This document shows positions 21,882 through 31,605 of a stretch of DNA of 41,981 nt, in pieces. The notes under the pieces were generated by a model that saw only the letters and a program-made list of their open reading frames with translations, was not told where the DNA came from and did not search any database. The DNA is from Mycoemilia scoparia (lineage: Eukaryota > Kickxellomycota > Kickxellomycetes > Kickxellales > Kickxellaceae). The position numbers and the translations under genes are program-made. The stretch covers positions 1 to 41,981 of the forward strand of contig JANBPU010000146.1 in assembly GCA_027575805.1 (NCBI GenBank), read 5' to 3'. Positions within the stretch are counted from its first letter, which is position 1, and each line of letters starts with the position of its first letter.

Positions 21882-22688
21882 TTTTATTTATATTCGTAGT
21901 TATATGATATTATATTAATGGAAGAATAACAACACAGAGATCGTGTTTATATTTTCTAAACGTAAAAAAAGATTTAAAATATAGTGACGAAAAGGAAGAT
22001 AAAGGTGTAAAGGGGTTGGTGATAAACAAATTGCCTTATAATGCCATAGGATACTTGTGGGCTTATTGCAAGAAACTGTTTAGATAATTTTTTCTTTGTA
22101 CACTGATCAGTCGGTCAGCTCATTAAAGAGTATCAAATCACAAACTCACACAATTGAAAAATAAATTTTCACTATCCCCTTTTCTTCTGACTTGCTAAAA
22201 CTCGAAGCCTGTCAAAAAGACTTTTGTCTGAGTGAGTGGGTGAGTGAGTGGTTGCCAAAAGCACTGAGAGGGACTGATTAGCGTGATTAGTTGATCGGGA
22301 GACACGCTTATCCTCGAACCCATTTTGAAAGACACACATTTGAACGTGGCTGGACTAGTCTTATCGGCCAAACAAGGTTTTGGATTGTTCAAGATGACAC
22401 CAGCAAAAGATGTAGTGTTTTGTTATTTAAATTTATTGAATAGACTGTGAGCATATGAGCCACATTTACTTTATGGTCCAAAATATATTGTTCTTGAACA
22501 TATGGTTGAATTAGTCGTGGCTTTAGCCTCATATTCATTCACTATTGGTTATTTTGGTAGATTCATGTTAAATAAACCTTATAATATTCCTCTAGCATAT
22601 GGGTGATGTTGCTATGCCTGGCTAGAAAATAACTAACCATATTCTAATAGATACCTTATATGTACCACCTAATTTAAGAGCCCCAATG

Positions 22689-22776
22689 ATATGGGTAATA
22701 ATTTTTGAAGGGTGTGTGATTATAGGGGCGATCTCAGCCAAATGGGTGACTAACCCTTCAAAATAATCTCCCACAT
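22689..22776 (+). mobile_element. MITE-like element, copy 2 (short)
   Basis: The 88-bp unit starts ATATGGGTAATAATTTTTGA and ends ACCCTTCAAAATAATCTCCC ACAT, an imperfect inverted repeat. The core TTATAGGGGCGATCTCAGCC is in the same orientation as the 39.7 kb copy. It is shorter than the others by a loss near the left end of the core. It sits far from both neighbouring genes. Confidence 0.75.
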
Positions 22777-23865
22777 CATCATCAACAACAGAAGTTATCA
22801 TCTCTCCGTAAAAAGCCAGACATCAAATCCATTCAAGCCAATTTTATAAAATGCAGTAGCAAATAAAAACTAAGTAATGTCCTTTAAGCATTTATACGCA
22901 CTTTTTCTCTAACTGTGAACCATATTCTGGGTACTGCTTTTCGCTTTTAAATTAACTGTTTCGTCTCTTTCTTTCTGTCCCTTCTAAAGTGCTGTTGCTT
23001 TACAAAAGGCCTGTCTGCACCTCCTGCATTTGGACGTGATAGATCTGTCCTTCCGGCTTACTCAAAGAGAATTTCATTTCCAGTTTTCAGATCTTTGTGG
23101 ATGCAAGAATGAATACATAATATTAATAATGTCCGCCATAAACAGACGGTTACACTCAGCTGGGCAGCCATTGATTGGAGCACCCAGCTCACAACGAAAG
23201 GCCGAGATTTGCTAGAACAACCACTAACATGTTGGTTTTGGGGTTCACAATGGCTACTTCAGGTTTTCCGACGATGTAAACGTTAAAGTGAGACCACAAC
23301 ACTCACTGGTTTGTTCTCAAGTTATGTTTACACGCTGTGTATGCTGATACATGAATGATTCTTTACCTATAATAATAGTAATAATCGTTTTTGTGAGATG
23401 TGTGCTTTACTGCAATGTGAGAGATGCTCGCTGGTGGTGGGTTTGTTGGGTTATAGTGTTCATCCAGCCTCTCTTTTTTCGATTATGTATGAATACACAA
23501 TAAGTATCAACCAGCTCCCTCCTCTCTATCCACATCTTGTTGCCACATAATATTTCCCTACTTCCCCATCCCTCTCTCTCTCTCTATATATATATATACA
23601 TATATCTTTTTCGTTTAACTTTAACAACCTAGTCTTTGTTTGTTTATCCCTCACCCGCCCTTTAATTCATCAGTTACACACTTACGTTCGCCTACATTGA
23701 TACATACACCGCCACTACCTTCCACCGTTCATGTGCAGAATATATTATGACCCAGTCACAATAACTACTTGAATCTATCTATAACGCCAACCCATCCTTA
23801 TTGCAATAGGTACAAAAGCACCCCCAATAACAACACAGTAGCACCGCTCCCAATCTACTACACAT

Positions 23866-23901
23866 ATACATACATACATACATACATACATACATACATA
23901 C
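23866..23901. repeat. (ATAC)n microsatellite in the 5' leader of the GT15 gene
   Basis: Nine tandem ATAC units end 11 bp before the GT15 start codon, so they almost certainly lie in the 5' UTR. Copy number could vary between strains. Confidence 0.85.
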
Positions 23902-23912
23902 AAATCTAAACA

Positions 23913-25424
23913 ATGTGGTCTATAAAAAAATCAATACTATTCCTTTTCATCATTTCCATGGGCCTTTTTGCCCTATCCATAACCTTCCAACTGATCGAAA
24001 TCGATTCTGACGGAATACGAGTATTAGATAGCAATTTCCCAATTATCCCAAAAATCCCATTAGGATTTGCCAAGGTACAACCAACAGGAATTGGTTCCTC
24101 CTTAAAGGATGATCATCAACCTAACATAAACAGCGGACTCACATCGGGCCAGCTATTAAATCCGACAAATGCCACTATCACCACAACACTCGGCAGCAAT
24201 TCTGGAGGATACTGGGATGCCACTAGCCCATATGTATCTAAACACCAAATGAGCCAATGGGAAGACGAAGTAAAACCATGGTCCAAAAAATTTCCAGCCA
24301 ATCGCACAACCGCCATGGCATATCGTGATATTCCCAAAGAGCCAGGTAAACGAGCCAAGGCCGCCATCATCGCACTTGTGAGAAACTCCGAACTCCAAGA
24401 CATGTTAAACACGCTTAAAAGCTTTGAGGGCAAATTCAATTCACGTTACAATTATCCCTATGTATTTTTGAACGACGAGCCATTTACACAAGAATTCATG
24501 GACACAATATCTGCCCACACATCGTCAGAGACCATGTTTGGGTTATTACCAAAAGACCACTGGGAAGTACCCAAATGGATTGATCAAACCGAAGCCCAGT
24601 TATCTCGAATCCAGATGGCCAAAAAGGGCGTGATCTATGCCAGTTCATTGTCATACCGCAAAATGTGTCGGTTCAATTCCGGGTTCTTTTATAAACACCC
24701 ATTACTGCAAGAATTTGATTGGTACTGGAGAATCGAGCCAGACGTTGATTTCTATTGTGACCTCAAATACGATCCATTCATTTACATGCAAGAAAACAAC
24801 AAAATTTATTCCTTTGTTATTGCGATTAAGGAGATTCGCAATACCATCAATAATCTCTGGGCTTATACGATCAAATATGCACTAGACAATAACCTCAACA
24901 CGACCCTCCTATCCTATTTCACAAACGATCGTGGGCGAGGAAATGATTATAATTTATGCCATTTTTGGTCAAATTTCGAAATCGCATCACTCAAATTCTT
25001 TAGATCAGACCAATATGAATCCTACTTCCAATATCTTGACAAAACTGGAAATTTCTTTTATGAGCGATATGGCGATGCTCCGGTTCATTCGCTGGCTGCT
25101 GGTTTGTTTTTGGATAAAGATCAGGTCCATTTTTTTGAAGATATCGGGTACCGCCATAGCAACATTATTAATTGTCCCGAAGTCAAGACCGATGAACTGA
25201 AGGCAAAGTCGACTTGTCAGTGTCCCAATTTGGATGAAGAAGGGTTGAGGCGGGCTGAATGGCCTTGTTTGGGTGATTGGAAAGAATATGAACCCAGAAA
25301 TATGACCAACACGGACTATAGACGTATCCTTGATAATCTTTCTGGTCATAAAAAGTCTACGCTTTTCGAAGTTGGGTCAGTTGGTGAACGGAGACGGTAT
25401 CTTAATTATTTAAATCTGGTATAA
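23913..25424 (+). CDS. Golgi alpha-1,2-mannosyltransferase, GT15 (KRE2/KTR) family
   Basis: An intronless gene of 503 residues. It is a type II membrane protein: short cytosolic tail, signal anchor at about residues 5-27 (KKSILFLFIISMGLFALSI), a stem to about 140, then the GT15 catalytic domain. Family motifs are ALVRNSELQDMLNTLKSFE, YPYVFLNDEPFTQEF, YWRIEPDVDFYCDLKYDPF (EPDVD at 275-279), HFWSNFEIASLKFFRS (Glu356, probably equivalent to the catalytic Glu of yeast Kre2) and FFEDIGYRHSN. These Mn2+-dependent enzymes use GDP-mannose to extend O-linked and N-linked mannans in the Golgi. The family is restricted to fungi, which is the best taxonomic pointer in the window. The exact orthologue (KRE2, KTR1, YUR1 and so on) cannot be decided. 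A MITE-like copy begins 24 bp after the stop. Confidence 0.95.
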   Translation: MWSIKKSILFLFIISMGLFALSITFQLIEIDSDGIRVLDSNFPIIPKIPLGFAKVQPTGIGSSLKDDHQPNINSGLTSGQLLNPTNATITTTLGSNSGGYWDATSPYVSKHQMSQWEDEVKPWSKKFPANRTTAMAYRDIPKEPGKRAKAAIIALVRNSELQDMLNTLKSFEGKFNSRYNYPYVFLNDEPFTQEFMDTISAHTSSETMFGLLPKDHWEVPKWIDQTEAQLSRIQMAKKGVIYASSLSYRKMCRFNSGFFYKHPLLQEFDWYWRIEPDVDFYCDLKYDPFIYMQENNKIYSFVIAIKEIRNTINNLWAYTIKYALDNNLNTTLLSYFTNDRGRGNDYNLCHFWSNFEIASLKFFRSDQYESYFQYLDKTGNFFYERYGDAPVHSLAAGLFLDKDQVHFFEDIGYRHSNIINCPEVKTDELKAKSTCQCPNLDEEGLRRAEWPCLGDWKEYEPRNMTNTDYRRILDNLSGHKKSTLFEVGSVGERRRYLNYLNLV

Positions 25425-25943
25425 TGCGACCATATTGAATTATATGCATATGGGCAATTATTTTTGAAGGGCTGGTCACTCATTTGACTGTGGTTGTCCC
25501 TATAATCATTGACCTCCAAAAGGCATCTTTCGAAAACCACTACTCGTATATATGATAATGAAAAACAAAATACATAGTAGTAGTAGTGATAGTAAATAAA
25601 CTTGACGAATACGCTTTATTTTTAACGCTTTTTCCTTTTCCTATATTTAACCGACTTTTCTTTTGTAAAATTCATTTTTTTCTCAATTTTATACCCTTTA
25701 AATTTATCTATATCTCACATCAAAAACTCAACAACAAAACCATTTTCCCATTTAAATCATAATAGGTTCAAAGAATGTCATCTTTTTAAAGCTTGACTAC
25801 AAATAACATAAGTCTTGGTGTATACCCATAACCCAACTACTTTCAATAATTAATATATTGATTTTCAAAACCCTCGCTATTTTACCAAAAAGATTTCAAT
25901 TAATATAGTACTCACTTTACATATAAAATATAGTATCAAAAAG
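25425..25943. other. Intergenic region GT15 gene / SF3B6
   Basis: 520 bp between two genes on the same strand. A MITE-like copy (25448-25551) fills the 3' flank of the upstream gene; the rest is T-rich then AT-rich DNA that should hold the SF3B6 promoter. Confidence 0.55.
25448..25551 (-). mobile_element. MITE-like element, copy 3
   Basis: The 104-bp unit starts ATATGGGCAATTATTTTTGA and ends with a diverged inverted repeat, CTTTCGAAAACCACTACTCG TATAT. The core (CACTCATTTGACTGTGGTTG, then CCCTATAATCATTG) is the reverse complement of the 39.7 kb copy. It begins 24 bp after the GT15 stop codon and so probably lies in that gene's 3' UTR. Confidence 0.72.
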
Positions 25944-26781
25944 ATGTCGTTAGCAGATTTACCACCAAAGAAGAATGTAAGCTCCAATACATAAATATGT
26001 ATATCTTGCTTTTATGAAAAATATTTACCATATAAATATACTATAATACTTTACATATATATATATATATATATATATAGGTTCAACTTTCTTCAAATAT
26101 GAGCAGAATTTTATACGTAAAGTAAGTGTATCCGCAACTACAAGATATATACATAATTATAATTATAATTATATATATATATATATATATTAACATATTT
26201 TACAACAATAACGATAACGATAACGATAACGATAGAAATTTGCCATTCAAAATAACTGGTGAAGAAATGTATGATTTATTTGGTCAATATGGTGCAATCC
26301 GACAAATAAGACTGTAAGTAGTATCAAAATACAATATATCATCATCATCTTAATACTATTACTACTATTGTTCTTTATATAAATCTCCTCTCAACAACAA
26401 ATACATCTTTAACCTTCATATTACATATATCTAGCTATATCTATATATATATTTAGTGGAACCGAACAAAACACTCGAGGAACAGCTTATGTTGTTTATG
26501 AAGACATAATGGACAGTAAAAATGCCTGTGACCATTTACAAGGATTTAACGTGGTTGGTAGATATTTGGTTGTCAGGTATCATCAACCTAAAGCATTACA
26601 GGCAAAGGTCGATTTGGTGAAGAAAGAAAAGGAATTGAGAGATTTAAAACAGTAAGCAGTATAGCCAGTCATTTGTATCTGATACAGTAGTGACTGAATT
26701 ATTAATATATGTAAAGCTCTTTACTAATTCAATCTTATCATATGTGTTTTTAGGAAATACAATATTGGTGATGAGGATTAA
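25944..26781 (+). CDS. SF3B6: SF3b subunit SF3B6 / p14 (five exons)
   Basis: Exons: 25944-25976, 26081-26121, 26236-26313, 26457-26651 and 26754-26781, spliced to 124 residues against 125 in human p14. The assembled protein runs [67 protein letters not shown] and ends QKYNIGDED. It is one RRM: RNP2 ILYVKNL, RNP1 region RGTAYVVY, with the typical [19 protein letters not shown] third strand. SF3B6 is part of SF3b in U2 snRNP and contacts the pre-mRNA branch-point adenosine. Intron 1 carries an AT dinucleotide tract before its acceptor, and intron 2 ends in ATAACG repeats instead of a pyrimidine tract. The stop follows a 27-bp coding part of the last exon. Confidence 0.95.
26057..26079. repeat. 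(TA)n tract before the intron 1 acceptor of SF3B6
   Basis: A run of AT dinucleotides leads directly into the TATATAG acceptor of SF3B6 intron 1 (intron 25977-26080). A similar tract lies at about 26171-26190 inside intron 2. Confidence 0.8.
26208..26235 (+). repeat. ATAACG hexamer array forming the 3' end of SF3B6 intron 2
   Basis: Four perfect ATAACG units (26208-26231) are followed by ATAG, whose AG is the acceptor. Each unit holds a TAAC string, the core of a fungal branch point. Confidence 0.8.
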
Positions 26782-27227
26782 CATATTCCAAATTATTTTT
26801 GTTAACATTTTTGACTGCCCCCCAAAAACAGTAACAACAGATCAAAACTCAAAATTCTTCCCCTCTATATTCTCATTGTTTTTTGTACAGTTATTAAATC
26901 AAATAGCAGCAGCAGTCCTCTCTCTCTTTTTTTTCTAAGATCCAAATCTTATAAATAAATTACGTTCACTAAAGCTCATATTTATGATAGTTTTTGAAGG
27001 GTAAATTTTGGTGACCAATGGTTACAGGGGCAATCACAGCCAAATTGATGTCCAGTTCTACTAGTAAACATTTACTCTTCAAAAATAACCACACATATTA
27101 TGTAAATACTTAATATACTTTTACAATATTATTATTATTATTATTAGTAGTAGTAGTAGTACTGATGTTAGTATAGAATAAGATTCTCTAACGTTGTTTC
27201 CTTTCTTACTATCTTCACTCTAAAAGT
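26782..27227. other. Convergent intergenic region SF3B6 / AP-3 mu
   Basis: 445 bp between two stop codons on opposite strands, holding a complete MITE-like copy (26978-27098) and short ATT and GTA trinucleotide runs near 27130-27160. An 82-codon frame at 26690-26938 crosses the last SF3B6 intron and is not supported. Confidence 0.6.
26978..27098 (+). mobile_element. MITE-like element, copy 4
   Basis: A 121-bp unit with ATAT...GATAGTTTTTGAAGGGTAAA at the left and TTACTCTTCAAAAATAACC...ATAT at the right. Its length and core (GTGACCAATGGTTACAGGGG, CAATCACAGCCAAATTGATG, TCCAGTTCTACTAGTAAA) match the 39.7 kb copy position for position with scattered substitutions. It lies midway between the 3' ends of two converging genes. 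Confidence 0.82.
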
Positions 27228-29637
27228 CTAGAATCGCATTTGGAAAGTACCAGCTTGTGTAATTGTTTTGACGCCCTTGTTTATATTGTAAGTCTCCCTT
27301 ATCATTTTGAGCGAATTGATCTTTACTGATGAAGCCGAGACACCCGTCAGCTTGAATTGAGCAAATGCGGAAAGTGCTGGCCGGGACGATGCATCTGATT
27401 TTATTGTAGAAGATGTGGAATCCCTAACATTTATGCAACAGTATTGTTAATGCCGTAAACAAGCTAGTGGACACGCCATCAGGTGTGATCATATTGTACT
27501 TACTTTAGTGAGAATTGAACATAAAGATCAACACTATTATCATTAAGTCCAAGAGTTTTCAACTGCCAGGTCAACTTGGTTTGATCGGATTTCGATTGAT
27601 CAACCGAATAGGCCCCCTTTTTGGTTTGTATACGGATATTGTATGCGGTTGTTGGCAATGGCAGCTCGATCTTGACATCTTCGAGCGCCTTTTTTCTGGG
27701 TCCTCCTAATGACCCGAGATTCCCCCCTAAAGCGCCAGTACTTGCAGCGCCACTGCTTTTAAGAACCATCTGCTGGTTTGCCATGACTGTCAACTGAAGA
27801 TTACCTGCATTAAAACCAAGGGCATAGTTGTGATTAATGTGATATTAAAAGTATTTTGTGATGTGGCAAGGACGTTAATAGAGTATGCTTACATGTGTTA
27901 CTTTCGAAGCTGGCTCTGCCACTCATGTGGAGAGGAATCCCGTTTTGGATCACTCCAGAGTCAATGCTATATACAAAACGCAAATATACGCTTAGTATAA
28001 CACATAAAAGATGTACTTTTATTTGATATATAATACCATAAATTAATGCGGTCTTCTTACCTATAAGTTGCTAGTTTAAACTTCCTATCTGGGGGAACGA
28101 AGGACAATGATTTTTCCGACTCCCATCGAGGAATTCTATATAATAATAATAACAATCGATGCACAATTAATATACACACATGCTCAGGGGATTTGGATTA
28201 TCCATGGCTGTAATAAAATCAGCATTGAACCTTTACCTGATACATGGGTGGAATGACAAGTTGTCTAGCAAGCTTGGTTGATTAAAGCTCATCCGTAAGT
28301 CCGGCATGCCTATCAAAATTAGATCGCATCCAGCTATTAGTAGTATTGCAAAGATACAGCTAATTTATATAAGCAGGAGGGCATATATCACAATTGGAAG
28401 TTCACACTTACCAGATAGTCGGCAATCGCATATAATTGATCCCGAAACATTGCACGAGACAATTCTTCCATTGCTATATTTATTATTTAGCAAAATATCC
28501 ATTAGCAATCATAAGCAAACAATCGCCACGACTATAATGCAGCTTTAATAGAGCAAATGGCGGTGTAGAGGGCTTTCTTACCTTTCAAGAATCGCATCAA
28601 TAGTTTCAACCATATCCACGTAAAACTCATTCCGTGTATATTTTATACCAGACGATCTCCATGGTATTGATGACACATTTACTTGGGGCGATGCATCAGA
28701 ATCCAGCCTAATTAGCATGGATATATAAACATTTAATTGTAGTTGAAGCATAAAACAACCCTGTCTAGATGGCAGTGTATCAAAGATAAATATAAATAGG
28801 CTTACCCAATGCCAGTGACGTTTTCTATTACTCTGTTTACAAAGTTTGGTGGAGGTACAAGATTCTTTAGTAACGATATATCAGTTGTGATTGGGCTTCC
28901 ACTATCCATCATTTCCGACAACAGCTATTATTACAATTTAAATCAAATAACACCCATTAAACACATTATCACACACACACATATTCTTATTCAATAACAA
29001 CAATTAGTTAGTTTACCTCATATATGATTATGAAATTTTCTTTAAGCGTTACTTCAGTTACATTTCCAATATATTCTGTAGCATTTTCGACCAAATGATC
29101 CAAGAAATCCAGCACCTGAAGTGGTCCAACTACATTACGCTCAAAATAAAACAAAGACAGGAAGGGCGGTTATAGTAATTCCATGCCAATACCCACGCAT
29201 TCTTCCATCTCTCCTACTAATAAATGCCCTTAGGCATGCGGCATTATGTATGAGCTTACCGTCACTAGACATCGTACACAAATACACCAAATCATTTCTC
29301 TGTATATGTACACAGACTGTGCTTGATGGCGGGTAGTACCATATTGGCTCTGCTTCTTTTATTGTATCGAATCCTTCAAGATAACGCAGGAAGGCTGGCA
29401 ATGTCAATGTCGTATCCTTTCTGACTGATGCTTCTTCGCACCAGTGTTTTTCTATCACTGGCTTCCTTTGGTCCGTATGCACATATATCGTATGTAGAAA
29501 GGTTTTAGCGTTTGGGTCATCTAACTATTGCAGTAGGGTTGTGTATGTATTGGATGCACACTGGTAATTTTAATTTCATGGGCAATTCAAGACACTTACC
29601 CTGATGTGTTTAGAATAAATAAACTATCGATGGCCAT
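27228..29637 (-). CDS. APM3: AP-3 adaptor complex mu subunit (11 exons)
   Basis: Hand-joined exons: 29600-29637, 29260-29465, 29017-29129, 28806-28924, 28582-28707, 28412-28473, 28237-28309, 28061-28135, 27893-27966, 27504-27804 and 27228-27423; 460 residues, a normal medium-chain length. The N-terminal longin domain reads MAIDSLFILNTSGKPVIEKHW, and exon 4 has LVPPPNFVNRVIENVTG. The mu homology domain begins IPWRSSGIKYTRNEFYVDMV in exon 5, followed by SNGRIVSCNVSG, GMPDLRMSFNQP, IPRWESEKSLSFVPPDRKFK and a C-terminus with FKLTGVSASSVKINSL and TQAGTFQMRF. The wording is that of AP-3 rather than AP-1 or AP-2. AP-3 sorts cargo from the late Golgi or endosome to the vacuole. The least certain joins are exon 1 to 2 and exon 9 to 10. 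This is the most intron-rich gene here. Confidence 0.9.
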
Positions 29638-31605
29638 TTCAGTCTTTATAATATATATATATATGCGTGTGCTTGTATGCGCGTGGTGCTGTTGGCAATA
29701 ATGGCTTGTTGGGATATGTATGTATAGAGGGTAAGAGAAAGGAAGAAATGATACTCTACTTGTAATGAACAAACGATAGATTTATAATTACCACCAGTCT
29801 CACCACAAACCTCCCAACAACAGCAACTATGGTGACAAGCCTCATCATCAAGTTGCTTACTTCTGAAATGATGGGCTTTGATCGACAGGATCAAATAATC
29901 ACACAGACAGACTCTGTGGCTCTATCCTGATCTAAAGTCCAAAGTAGATTCCAGCATAATGGATGGTCAAATAGAAACCAATACAGGACATATTGGAATG
30001 GCAAGTTCTATATCAAAAGATAAAAGACTACTGGGACCCTCATACATTGCCTGTAAGTCAGTACATAAGCAGTCATTCATTTAGGATGCTATTTGTGATG
30101 TTATTCTGGAAAGTCTTTGAATGAGACTCTCCCAGATGGAGAGCTCTACAACTACTATAAACAGGGCAAGGAATTCTGTTGCTATTTAACCATACTGAAT
30201 TGACCCAAGCACTACTGAAATATTAGCGATAACTTCAAGTTGCTTATTTTTCGGAAGAAGCGTTGGCTTATGTATATGTCATCTCGGGTATTTCCTTTTT
30301 TAAGCAACTAAAGGCAACCAAATCTCTTTATTATAATAAATTTATAGATAAAGCCTGAGCACCAGCTTCATTCGACATATGTCCTATGGATGACAGCTAT
30401 GCTTTGCATAAACAACTTCACTAGTAGTTGAAGCCCCAAAGCCTCTAAAGAGACAACATTTTGTACAGGAGTACTAGGACCACGACTATGGCGTTGGCCC
30501 TTTGGAACTATCTTTAACGTTCCTCTGACTGGGAACTTTGCGTGACATTTCTATCTATAAATGGCTTTATTTCACAAGTTATTAGACATAAAAGGCCTCT
30601 CAAAAATTATCATCAAAGATTATAATAAAAGTACATACCCACACAAATAGAAGAAATAATATTGGTCAATAGTTGGTAAGAATCAAACAATTATAATAGA
30701 TACATTCAAGAGGAAAGTCAGTTTCGCGCCATCCTTGAAAGAACAATGTATATCCTAGCATACATCAGAACTTCTGTCATTATCAAAAGTTATTATTAAA
30801 ATTTATGGTATACTTTGTTGGGGCCCATCCACAGCCACTGTTTGGCTGATCAGTAGTGAAATTCGACCAGATATAACTATTCTTTAGCCAGTTACCATAT
30901 CATATGTCGTTAGCCTAAGTAGTATGTAAATGCCACCCCGAATGCTGTGACAAGTTCAAACTTGAACAGGATCGAGACCTGTCACTAAAGAGGCCCACAC
31001 ACATACACATATACACATACAAGAAGTCCTATTGATACAAAGCTCAAAAGAGTCCTTATAAAGTATACTTAAAAACACAAACAAATGTATAGACTTTGTA
31101 GCAAAAAATGGCGTGGATTTTACAAAGCCTCCTAAAAAGGTCGTTTGCCATTTAACGAGTCTCTCTGGAGTTGGCGAGTCTAAGCTTCAAGATACTACAA
31201 AGGATCATGGCAAAGGCTCGCGATGCCAAAGATTCGCGCATTCAAAAGCCCATCTTGGCTAAAGACTTGAAAAGAAGGCTGAAAGATAAGGTGTGTGTTT
31301 CCTAAGTTGGTTTCCTGGTAGACTTTAATGCATATACGTATATACATGTGTAAAGCAACAGTTAGAAAAGAACATATCCATATCTGTTGTTGCAACCAAA
31401 ATTCCTATCAAGTATAAAAGGAACTTGAGGGATACCTAAGCGCGACCACCAACACATACCAGGGTTAACAATTTCCACTATTAATTCTTTCTCTATATAT
31501 CTTCTCTACGCCTTCCACTTCTCTCCTCATACAACCTGCATACCAACACGCTCGCATCTACACTTTTCACAACAACTTCAACCATCATTACAGCAAACAC
31601 AGAAA
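29638..31605. other. 2 kb region without an intact gene; possible decayed coding DNA
   Basis: It lies between the AP-3 mu start (minus strand) and the ClpB-like gene start (plus strand). Several short forward-strand open stretches with protein-like composition occur in shifting frames (29959-30087, 30099-30203, 30233-30358, 31122-31260), suggesting a gene broken by frameshifts and stops. I cannot name the source. The last 200 bp carry a TATA-like box and should be the promoter of the ClpB-like gene. Confidence 0.4.
31413..31421 (+). promoter_or_regulatory. TATA-like box upstream of the ClpB-like gene
   Basis: TATAAAAGG lies about 185 bp upstream of the start codon at 31606 and is the best TATA match in the region. 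The C/A-rich, G-poor stretch after it (about 31500-31600) looks like a transcribed leader. No heat-shock element with alternating GAA/TTC blocks is evident around it. Confidence 0.4.

Larger units (their letters stand above)
21882..23912. other. 2 kb intergenic region between RIM1 and the GT15 gene
   Basis: This divergent region contains a MITE-like copy (22689-22776), a GTGAGTGA-type minisatellite (about 22229-22251), a CT/TA tract (about 23573-23599) and an ATAC microsatellite directly before the GT15 start. At 22988-23215 there is a less AT-rich stretch with open frames that looks like a coding remnant, but no family is recognisable. Confidence 0.45.

Noticed and set aside
26126..26235. 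Continuous frame through SF3B6 intron 2 into exon 3
   Set aside because: It is built of dinucleotide and hexamer repeats; the reading frame from exon 2 hits TAA at once, and splicing gives an exact SF3B6 protein.
30585..30615. String CTCAAAAATTATCATC resembling one end of the MITE family
   Set aside because: No inverted partner within 150 bp on either side and no family core; chance or a badly decayed solo end.
31207..31304. Short frame MAKARDAKDSRIQKPILAKD as a possible first exon
   Set aside because: It ends at a weak gtgtgt donor, no second exon could be joined, and it overlaps the decayed region in another frame.
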